The notes under the pieces were generated by a model. It worked only from the letters and a program-made list of their open reading frames with translations, did not search any database and was not told the DNA's origin. Positions 19,684 through 27,020 of a stretch of 27,020 nucleotides of DNA are shown here, piece after piece. Origin of the DNA: Silene noctiflora (Eukaryota > Streptophyta > Magnoliopsida > Caryophyllales > Caryophyllaceae); assembly GCA_009801015.1 (NCBI GenBank), contig VHZZ01000005.1, positions 418,414 through 445,433 of the forward strand. Reading direction: 5' to 3'. The first letter of the stretch is position 1; the number at the start of each line of letters is the position of its first letter. Made by a program: the position numbers and the translations under genes.

Positions 19684-20637
19684 TCTTCATCGATGTTCTA
19701 TACACAATCAAATTTTTTAACCTACTTGGATCTTATTTGTATAGGTAGGGGATATACTAGGGCTTTAATTTTTTAACTATAATTAAAGTAGCACAAAAAT
19801 ACAAAACTAATTAAGACACATGGATGGATTGAGAGTGATTTGATGTTATGCCCTTAAATATGAGAGTAATTGACCTAACAAGTTCTTACCTAGGAGCTTG
19901 GAGGAACACAATTATGTAGTGATGATTGAATATATATACTTATAAATAAAACTTTTTAAAAGAAAAAGATTAGAAATTGAATATGCACGAATGAAATTGA
20001 CAATAATAGCACAACATCGAACCAATTTCGCTTTCCTAATAGAATAATTCGAACGTAATTTTAGTGTCTAAATTGTTCCGAATTTTGCTATCTCTGAATT
20101 TGGCACAAAAATAGAGATGTAATTTAGAAGTTTTGTAGGTAGTTTATTCAAAGATACAGAAGATATGTTAATTTTTTAAGTAAAAAATTTTGTGTTTTCT
20201 TATGACATTTTTTGTTTGCCTCAATGAAAATTCTAATTAGGCCACTAAACTCTAAAGCTAAGTTAATCTTAACTTGAAGTTAATCCCAATGCCAACAAGT
20301 AAGTTGAAAATATTAAATACATTTAACATTATTTCAATTTTATTTCCTTCAAATCTAAATTATGTTCTCATTTAACTTTTCAGATCGAAATTCTTAAACC
20401 ATAGATATATTTTAAAGTTAATAGATTGTAACACGTGAAAAATTCAAAACTTGTCAATTATCATTAATACATTTTTCACAAATTTAATTTCAATTAAAAG
20501 TTAGTAAAATGTATACAAATGGTAAGTACTCCATATAATAGGGTTAAGTGTCATCTTGCAAATAAATTTAAATCTTGTAATGTGAAATAAAAAGATAAAC
20601 TTAATTTATTCAAAACTTTTATTATAGATTCAAATTA
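19684..20637. other. AT-rich intergenic DNA
   Basis: No gene, RNA or clear repeat is visible. All frames are short. Confidence 0.45.
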
Positions 20638-20997
20638 CAATGCGTCGTGCTTGAGACGAACATTATCCATCACAAGCTGAATTTTAAAATTTGTTCTTGA
20701 TCTTTTGAACTAATTTGTTCTTCTTCTAAATGAATTCCTTTCCGATTGAATGTTGATTCCTCAGAAAATGGATTCATTAAAGGCATGAAATGCCTAATTT
20801 CGCCCCTTCCAGGCGATCAGAAAAGAAAGAAATGTCACAAGCTGAAAACGGATAGTGACACTCTCAAAATAAGGCAAGTGGAGGGCAAGTTGGGGGGAAT
20901 GAAGCACCCATGAATAATGCCACTTGCATATTGTGAGAGGGGCACTATCCGTCTTTAGCTTGTGACAGATAGTGCCCGTCTTTAACGAGTATTTATG
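20638..20997. mobile_element. MULE-type MITE copy 4, split by a nested insertion
   Basis: It is flanked by a perfect 9-bp duplication, TTCAAATTA (20629-20637 and 20998-21006). The left end reads CAATGCGTCGTGCTTGAGAC and continues into ATCCATCACAAGCTGA. The right part has GCACTATCCGTC, CTTGTGACAGATAGTGCC and CGTCTTTAACGAG. The core 'caagtggagggcaagt' matches copy 1 at 1846. The left arm is interrupted at 20681 by a 154-bp insertion. It is non-coding. Confidence 0.85.
20681..20834. mobile_element. 154-bp insertion nested inside the MITE
   Basis: It is bounded by a perfect 11-bp duplication of MITE sequence, TCACAAGCTGA, at 20670-20680 and 20835-20845. Read on the minus strand, it contains a short open stretch with no stop for about 46 codons and ends in an A-rich run. 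I do not recognise the sequence, and its ends show no clear inverted repeat. Confidence 0.65.
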
Positions 20998-21006
20998 TTC
21001 AAATTA

Positions 21007-21505
21007 AGTCTAGAACTGTACATTTAATCGACTTGTAGCGAACTAAAACTCAGAGTATAACATGGAATAAACTATGACTGAATTTTTATGAAAGGAATGA
21101 AGTTAGAAGACTATCGAAAATTTAACTAAAAGTTTCACATTTATCGTAACTTCTAAAATATTGGCCTTAGCTAATTCGTCATTACATCCCTTTTCAGAAT
21201 TTTCCAAATTTTTTTCGAGTAGGCCTTATATAATTAGTCGTTTGTCCCCTTTAAAAATTTTCGCCCTCTAAACTAAAATCCTGACTCCGCCACCGATAGA
21301 TTTCAATCGGAAAAAGGTGAAGAAGGTAGTGATAGGTTAAATTGCATGTGCATAAAATATTAAAATCCACAAAAAGTGAGGCAAATTCCAAAAATAAATG
21401 GATAGGAATGCTATAATAAGGTCACATGATTGTGTAGAAGGCATGCAATGCACTTTCAAAGCAATTTCGTTATTTTGTTTTGTTGCTCATGATTATCAAC
21501 CTCCA
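21007..21505. other. Intergenic, no recognised gene
   Basis: No gene or clear repeat is visible. Confidence 0.4.
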
Positions 21506-21513
21506 CTTCTCAT

Positions 21514-21837
21514 CTAGGTAGCACCAAAACGAATATGGACACGGACACGTGATACGGCATCTCATAAAATTTAGGACACGAGACACCTATTTAAACTTAA
21601 TAAAATATATCATTTTTTTAATGTATTTGATATTTAAATTTACATAAGAGAAGCTAAAATTTGCCATTAACTATAACTAATTATATTCTCATTTCCCACC
21701 CAAACCCATATTCTAATTAATCTCTTTTGACATTTTATTCTTCGTCTAACTATAAGCGTGTGTCCGATGAGTGTCGGGAGTCCGACACGGCGTCGGACAC
21801 GGGACGACTAATTATGAGAAGTGTTCGTGCTACCTAG
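21514..21837. mobile_element. TIR element with 8-bp target duplication (324 bp)
   Basis: The ends are CTAGGTAGCAC and GTGCTACCTAG, a perfect 11-bp inverted repeat. They are flanked by a perfect 8-bp duplication, CTTCTCAT, at 21506-21513 and 21838-21845. Subterminal GGACACGGACACG (left) and CGTCGGACACGGGACG (right) are GC-rich, while the middle is AT-rich. An 8-bp duplication fits the hAT superfamily best. It has no coding capacity. Confidence 0.88.
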
Positions 21838-21845
21838 CTTCTCAT

Positions 21846-22341
21846 CATATTACGTGTTCTATCTTGTTTCAATAATGTTCAGTCACGGAATCAGAATTTA
21901 ATGTCAGATAAACAGAAATTTTCATCAAAACTAAGCTAACAGGGTAAATTACACAAAAATCGAGAATTTCAACTAAAAATTTACAAATTATTGTTTTCAT
22001 AATTTACAGGGACAAGTGGACAACCGTCGTTACCAGCCCCGCCTAACCCCGCCACTGATAATGATTACATTATGAATCAAGAGTAGCCGTTATTATTATT
22101 CCAAAACCATGGTCTTGTCGATATCTCATCTTTTTAAATAATAAAATAAAATTTGAAAAATTGAAAAAAGTACCAAAGAAATGCCTAAATGTCATTATCG
22201 TCCTTCCCTAAATTCAATCACTCAATTTTAGATTTTGTTTACGTAGAAGGCCAAAACATCGACGTCTAACGAAGTTTCCTTTCCTTATGATTTCTGGAGT
22301 ATCATATCATGCATCCATGATTCAGTAAAGATTATTACGTA
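21846..22341. other. Intergenic, no recognised gene
   Basis: No supported gene. It runs up to the TA that flanks the Stowaway at 22342. Confidence 0.4.
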
Positions 22342-22980
22342 CTCTCTCCGTTCCGGTCATTTATTATTCTATTTCATTTTTGTTTCTGTTTTAGAATTGC
22401 ATTTAATGAGCAACTAGTATGGATCCCGCGCATGCATGCACGGTATTTATAGATCATTTATTTATAATGGTATTATTTATAGACTTAAAATTGACATATT
22501 ATTAATTTTTCATATTTTAATATGAGTAGAAAACTAATCAAAAGAATTGAGTAAAGTCATGAACTGTGTATTTTAATGAATTTTTTTATCACAAAACTAA
22601 TGATTTCAATTTATAAATTTTCTCAAATAATTATAAAGATTTTTTTGTCACAAAATAATAATATCAGTTTATAATTTTTTTTTATACAAATTAAGTACGT
22701 GATAAGTTTTTATATACAAAATTAGTAATATCAATTTATGGTTTTTTCATATACTAATTTTAGAATTATACCAATTTTATTTTATTTTAATTAAAAAATT
22801 ATAATTTAGTAAAAAAAAGATTATAAAGATTATAATAATTTAATACAAATAGAGTCTTGTTTCCTTATTTAGCCAAATTCCTTTTAAAGGGAAAACTGTT
22901 AAATTTTTTTATTCTCTTAGTAGTAAGGGAGGTTTGATTTTTACACTCTATTTGACAACAATTAATCGAGATGGAGGGAG
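22342..22980. mobile_element. Stowaway MITE interrupted by a Helitron
   Basis: The left end is CTCTCTCCGTTCCGGTCATT and the right end, reversed, CTCCCTCCATCTCGATTAAT. TA lies on both sides (22340-22341 and 22981-22982). Removing 22414-22937 leaves an element of about 115 bp. Confidence 0.75.
22414..22937 (-). mobile_element. Non-autonomous Helitron (about 524 bp), nested in the Stowaway
   Basis: On the minus strand the 3' end is a hairpin (CCGTGCATGCATGCGCGG, 22443-22426), then 11-12 nt, then CTAG, followed by T. This is the canonical Helitron terminus. The 5' end on the minus strand reads TCAAACCTCCCTTACTACTA and is preceded by A, giving insertion between A and T with no target duplication. 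The interior is very AT-rich with no RepHel reading frame. The 3' end is strong; the exact 5' end is inferred from the A|TC rule and from the Stowaway sequence resuming there. Confidence 0.75.
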
Positions 22981-22982
22981 TA

Positions 22983-23363
22983 CTCCGTAATTTACAAAAA
23001 TACAAAATGATCAAACCCCAGTCGAATATTTTTTAGCCGGGTCAAATTTCAACATGTTTTCTTTACTACTTTTTTTTACTACATTTTAAGTTAACGAACA
23101 CAATATGTGCTCATCCTATAAACTTTTTTAAGAGTGCACCAATTTGTTTCTTTATTTTTGGTTAAGGGATCCATATGACAATTTTAATACTGTCGTAATT
23201 TGAACTCAGATCAGGTTTACTGAGTATGCTTTTTACCAATTAAGTTAGTTGATATCTCCACGACTGTACCACTTCAATATTATCTTACAAAGATGAATTT
23301 TGACTAATTTTGTAAGGAGTAAATTGTTATGGTAAATAAACCTGCGTCAACCCATCATCCTAT
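22983..23363. other. AT-rich intergenic DNA
   Basis: No gene is visible. 'ctccgtaatttac' directly after the Stowaway may be part of another decayed copy. Confidence 0.35.
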
Positions 23364-23372
23364 GTAGAATTA

Positions 23373-23559
23373 CAAAGCGTCTCCCTTGTGACGGGTCGGA
23401 TCCGAAGACGGATAATGTCACTCACAAAACAAATAGGGGGACAAGGTGAGGTACCCCCATTTGCTTTCCTCTCTCCTCTATTTGGGCATTTTGTCTCACA
23501 AAATGGTACCCGTCTTCTCATTTGTGACGGATACCTTCCGTCACAAATCAGAATTAGTG
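23373..23559. mobile_element. MULE-type MITE copy 5 (187 bp, inverted relative to copies 2 and 3)
   Basis: It is flanked by a perfect 9-bp duplication, GTAGAATTA, at 23364-23372 and 23560-23568. The left end CAAAGCGTCTCCCTTGTGAC is the reverse of the right end of copies 2 and 3. The right end CCGTCACAAATCAGAATTAG is the reverse of their left end. It has the same 187-bp length as copy 3 and is very similar throughout. It is non-coding. Confidence 0.93.
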
Positions 23560-23568
23560 GTAGAATTA

Positions 23569-24107
23569 GGACCTCATCAAAAATCATTTAATTCTTACCT
23601 TTTTACGAAAGGGTAAGAGAAGAACGGGCATATGATCCTTTATTTTTTTTTGTAGAGGGGATCATGGGCCGGGTCCGAGAAGGTTTAGGCCGGGCCACGG
23701 TTTTTATATCGGGCTGAGCATAAGGCCCATTACTTTGATAATGGACCACAATAGAACTTAGAATTTACAGAGCCACATTCCTGTATATTTGCAAGTATGC
23801 AACTCGGCCCATTAAGCCGAGGAGTCCAATGGGCCTTGATGACTTACACAAATTCGTGTTTAAGGCGGAGCCACGGAGGTATCCGTCTTAAGATTTAAGA
23901 CGGGTGAGATACATAGCAAATCACAAGGAAAGTTGCCTAAAAAATGCTTTTGTCTCAATTAACACCGTATAGTAATATTTGACGTATTTTAAAATTTAAG
24001 ACGTATACTCTGTTTTAAGCCAGGCTTACTGAATGACTTTGTAGACCACAAAGCAAAACAACGTAAACAATCCTATGACAAAAGTACTTCGTACATAATA
24101 TAGTAGA
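23569..24107. other. Gene-free stretch with four site II (TGGGCC/GGCCCA) motifs
   Basis: TGGGCC or GGCCCA occurs at 23665-23670, 23724-23729, 23806-23811 and 23830-23835. These motifs bind TCP factors in promoters of plant housekeeping genes, but no gene follows on either strand within 2 kb. Near 23866-23930 is a MITE-like fragment ('ggtatccgtcttaagatttaagacggg'). Confidence 0.4.
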
Positions 24108-24109
24108 TA

Positions 24110-24197
24110 CTCTATCCGTAACAATCATTTGTTTACTTGTAACTAAAATACTTCTCACAAAAAAAAAAAAGGCAAATAAATAATTGGACAAAGAGAG
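24110..24197. mobile_element. Decayed short Stowaway-like MITE (88 bp)
   Basis: The left end CTCTATCCGTAACAATCATT is preceded by TA. The right end, reversed, is CTCTCTTTGTCCAATTATTT and is followed by TG rather than TA. The left CATTTGTTTAC and the right, reversed, TTATTTATTTGCC are compatible. Degenerate. Confidence 0.5.
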
Positions 24198-24522
24198 TGA
24201 TAATTATACGGAGTATTATTTAAAAGTGCCCATAAGTAGATAACGAAAACCTAGCCAGCTCTTAATACCTAAAAAAGCAAATTAGAAAAGAATGAAATAA
24301 GTGTTTAGCATAAAATGAAGTATCGGAATGTAATATTAAATTTAAGGATCGAGTATCAGGCGAGTAACAAAAGCTTATTGAAGTGTCGAAGTAATATACT
24401 ATAGCGAACAACATATGAAAATATGATACGGAAAAGGAGGAGAAAAGGAGGAATAGAAAGTACGACAATAAAAATATGATACCAAAAATCAAAGGCATGG
24501 TGATTGCTAGTGTTCAATTTAA

Positions 24523-24775
24523 TATAATTATAAATGCTAAAATAATATTTCAATAAGAAAAAAAAAATAGTTACAAAATTGAATAATAAAAAGAATAAAA
24601 CGAGACTAAACGAACATCTGATCCGAGCTCTGTTAAGCTGAGAATGTGCTCGGATTTGGTAATGTTCTGTAAGAAAGCATTTTTTACCGATTTCAAACCG
24701 AACTTTGACCTAGTTGATTCCGAGGGTACTACAAGCTAGCTCGGATAATTAAGAGTCCTAAGCATGTCAATCTTA
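24523..24775. repeat. Diverged direct duplication, copy 1
   Basis: It matches 25080-25345: 'aaatgctaaa', 'cgatccgagct' or 'tgatccgagct', 'aactttgacc.agttgattc.gaggg' and 'ctaagcat.tca' occur in the same order. The copies are about 560 bp apart and considerably diverged. No coding capacity. Confidence 0.6.
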
Positions 24776-24822
24776 GCCATAATCAAAATCACACTACATA
24801 TGCAATGGCTTTCATGAACTTG

Positions 24823-24891
24823 ATGAACATTAATGGTGATCTTCGAAATCGATTTTAAAATAATTTATGAACATTAATGGTGATCTTCGAA
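24823..24891. repeat. Exact 25-bp direct repeat pair
   Basis: ATGAACATTAATGGTGATCT followed by TCGAA occurs at 24823-24847 and again at 24867-24891. Confidence 0.85.
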
Positions 24892-25079
24892 CTTATAAAT
24901 TTGAAATACTCAAAAAAATAAATAAATAAACTACATATAAATTCAACTCAAAAAGTAAGAGGGTATTATCAATCCAAAATCTTTCAATAATAACACATTC
25001 AAACCAAACTATTATTTATTAGGGTCCCCACTTTTGTATGTGAGAGGGTGACACCGAGATTGGGCGCCACCCAGTGACG

Positions 25080-25345
25080 CTAATCACAAATGCTAAATTA
25101 ACATTCCAATAACAACAAAAATAATTGCAAATTAATATATTGAATAATGTATACAAAGAACCTATACATGTTTCCGATCCGAGCTAGCTCTATTAAGTTC
25201 GAAATTTGCTCGAATTGGTAATGCTCGACTCGAAATCGGTCAATCGGTTTGCTTTCAGTTTTGACCGATTTCGAGCCAAACTTTGACCGAGTTGATTCTG
25301 AGGGATCTAAGAGCCGACCTAGCCCCTAAGCATATCATTCCACAT
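25080..25345. repeat. Diverged direct duplication, copy 2
   Basis: The counterpart of 24523-24775. This copy has an extra run of CGAAATCGG/CCGATTTCG inverted motifs near 25220-25275. Confidence 0.6.
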
Positions 25346-25981
25346 GAGCATGTAAGACAATTTTTTTGTTTTCTCTCAATATATTTCATTTTTGTCTTAT
25401 TTCTCACACATAGACATATTTAACCCGTTTTAAATGAAAATTTGTCTATTAAGCAGCTAAATTATGGTCGGTGCTTATTGAGCAACAATAAACATTCGGT
25501 TTAGGGCCTAAGGCAGGTTAGTGTTTTTAATTGTGTTGTCGTATGAAAGAGGTGTTCCACGAACCTTTTTTTTTAACGTAAATTAGTCGATATATAATTA
25601 CTTTATATCCGTAAATTATCTCTTCTTCATCGTTGTCAATCGTTAAAACATAATTAAATGTTGTCGAAATTACCGTATTGAATCAATTAAATAATTCAAT
25701 ACTTTGTCATTGCGATTTGTTTAACTAGTTTGAGTCATGAAATTAATCACAAGAGTAGAGCTGGCCAACAGTACGGATCAACTCGGCCCAGTCTGTGCTA
25801 TGGCCATCTGCTAGTTATTCTACTGGTGATACCCAATTTATCGCGATTCCATAAGAGTATCCCACTCTTGCATGTTACTCAGGCTGAACTGTCGCGGTTG
25901 TTTCTGGTTATGTTACATTGTTTAATGAGCTACGGTTGAGACGATTACAAATTGCAATATCTTAGTCCAGGAAAGTTGAAA
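25346..25981. other. Intergenic; 3' flank of the TBL gene
   Basis: No gene is visible. At 25756-25813 a 58-bp piece starts TAGAGCTGGCCA and ends TGGCCATCTGCTA. It resembles the ends of the hAT-type MITE at 9874, but has no matching 8-bp flanks, so it is a decayed copy at best. Confidence 0.35.
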
Positions 25982-26864
25982 CTAGTGAGTTGTAGTGGAG
26001 CTATTAGAAAGCGATAACAAAGAAACATACAGAAGCTGATTCCAGGAGTCTGGAACTCCGGGAACGCACCAATGGCTGCAATCCTGATTCATCCCAGGCC
26101 GTCTATCAGTATTCGACTGCCAGTATATTGACGGATGTGCATCTTTTCTATATCCAGTCATCTGAGTAATATTGAGGTAGATAACCGGTGTGCTCATATT
26201 TGAGATCACTGATTCAAGCGTTCTCATCATGCGCGGATATGGAGTTACCAATGTTGTATTTGTGATTGGTTCTGTTTCGCCATCACAATTTCCACCCGAA
26301 TTCCACTGCCCTCCGCTATAATTACAGAAGAAAAAATCAATAGATGGAAGATAATACGAGTACATATTTTTTTCCGCTTTTCATTGATACAGTATAACAC
26401 TTAGCTTGCGGACTTGCCTGTAATGAGAAGCACTAAAACCAGCAAAGAAAACCCGGGATTTTTTCTTGTTAACATTTCCGTCCACCCATTTCGCCCAAGT
26501 GTTAAGAGCTTTTCCATACGCTTCTTCTATATCCAATTTGCTATGAACAAAATCACCTTCTTGGAAGAAGTTCTCCCTGTCATTAGTCAACATTCAAAAC
26601 TCGACACACTACAAGAAATGTGAAATTGGGCGACAGGCACGAGGCGACTACTAAAGGTTGTATAATTTTGAAATTCCGAATTTTTCCATACCCTCCATTG
26701 ACTTTAAAAGGATTCCACCAGTGTCCTGAATTGAATATGAGGAAATCAGCATCATAATACTTGGACGCCTTGTGTTGGATTTTGTCGAGCCTTAACGTTC
26801 CTTGTTGCATGTCTCTGTCAACCAGGAATGGTGCTCCTATGTTGGTTATGCTGAAATTGTACTC
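25982..26864 (-). CDS. TRICHOME BIREFRINGENCE-LIKE (TBL, PC-esterase) protein, C-terminal part; 5' end outside the window
   Basis: Three exons on the minus strand: 26864-26692, 26576-26418 and 26315-25982 (stop TAG at 25984-25982). They join in frame to 219 residues plus stop. Exon a contains LRLDKIQHKASKYYDADFLI and FNSGHWWNP. Exon b contains EGDFVHSKLDIEEAYGKAL, TWAKWVDGNVN and the SASHY junction. Exon c contains GGQWNSGGNCDGETEP, YLNITQMTGYRKDAHPSIY and the catalytic DCSHWCVPGVPDSWNQLLY. The D..H pair of the DxxH box supplies the Asp and His of the Ser-His-Asp triad; the GDS motif and the N-terminal membrane anchor lie upstream, outside the window. TBL proteins are Golgi O-acetyltransferases acting on xylan, mannan, xyloglucan or pectin; the substrate of this member cannot be told. 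The sequence from 26865 to the right edge is intron. Confidence 0.92.
26316..26417 (-). other. GC-AG intron in the TBL gene (102 bp)
   Basis: The exon b/intron junction reads TACAG|GCAAGT and the acceptor TATAG|CGGAGG. No GT donor keeps the frame here. AG|GCAAGT is the standard consensus of GC-AG introns, and joining the exons restores the family motif SASHYSGGQWNSGG exactly. Confidence 0.85.
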
Positions 26865-27020
26865 CTGCCTCCAAAACCAAAACAAATGGAAATAGATACC
26901 GTCAAAATGGAAATAGATAACTAATTATAAGGAATATACTATTAGTCTAGTAATAGAATTCACAATATGACAATATTGTGATATTCTAAGAATAATTATA
27001 GATTTAGAAATTATCTTTAG

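Noticed and set aside
23388..23591. Paired frames on both strands at the MITE
   Set aside because: They are shadow frames of MULE-type MITE copy 5, with no protein features.
25756..25813. Second hAT-type MITE
   Set aside because: The ends resemble the element at 9874, but it is only 58 bp and has no matching 8-bp flanks, so it is mentioned only as a possible remnant.

Overview
This is nuclear DNA of a flowering plant, almost certainly a eudicot. The support is three multi-exon, intron-bearing genes of plant families (CNGC, TBL/PC-esterase, plant DUF1223), two plant-specific wound-induced-protein (WIP/DUF3774) genes, AT-rich intergenic DNA, and typical plant non-autonomous transposons (Stowaway, MULE-type and hAT-type MITEs, a Helitron, a tRNA-derived SINE). 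The repeat style makes me think of Caryophyllales, but that is only an impression.

Layout. Positions 1-4915 hold two blocks of one tandem satellite (monomer about 313 bp), split by a minisatellite, a TTATTG-type microsatellite and the small intronless gene WIP1 (2297-2581), which has a MITE on each side. A second WIP gene (5517-5777) follows the second block. Positions 5800-8900 are gene-free and hold a MULE-type MITE, a promoter-like palindromic segment with no gene behind it, and a 1.4-kb TIR-bounded or LTR-like element that contains a Stowaway MITE. A two-exon DUF1223 gene lies on the minus strand (9103-10718), with a GC-rich hAT-type MITE in its intron. A complete seven-exon CNGC4-type channel gene lies on the minus strand (11516-15999; 699 aa predicted). 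Positions 16000-25980 are gene-free and repeat-rich: two interleaved dispersed repeats, a SINE, a nested MULE-type MITE, an element with an 8-bp target duplication, a Helitron nested in a Stowaway, another MULE-type MITE, and a diverged duplication. The right edge (25982-26864, minus strand) carries the last three exons of a TRICHOME BIREFRINGENCE-LIKE gene whose 5' part lies outside the window; one of its introns is of the GC-AG type.

The genes form no operon or cluster. CNGC4 (immune calcium signalling), the WIP peptides (wound and stress response) and TBL (cell-wall polysaccharide O-acetylation) share a loose defence and cell-wall theme, and I see no evidence that they are co-regulated. 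The strongest new observations are structural. Five MULE-type MITEs each have a 9-bp target duplication (four perfect, one 8/9), and there are clear nested insertions. No transposase ORF is visible, so every mobile element here is non-autonomous or decayed.
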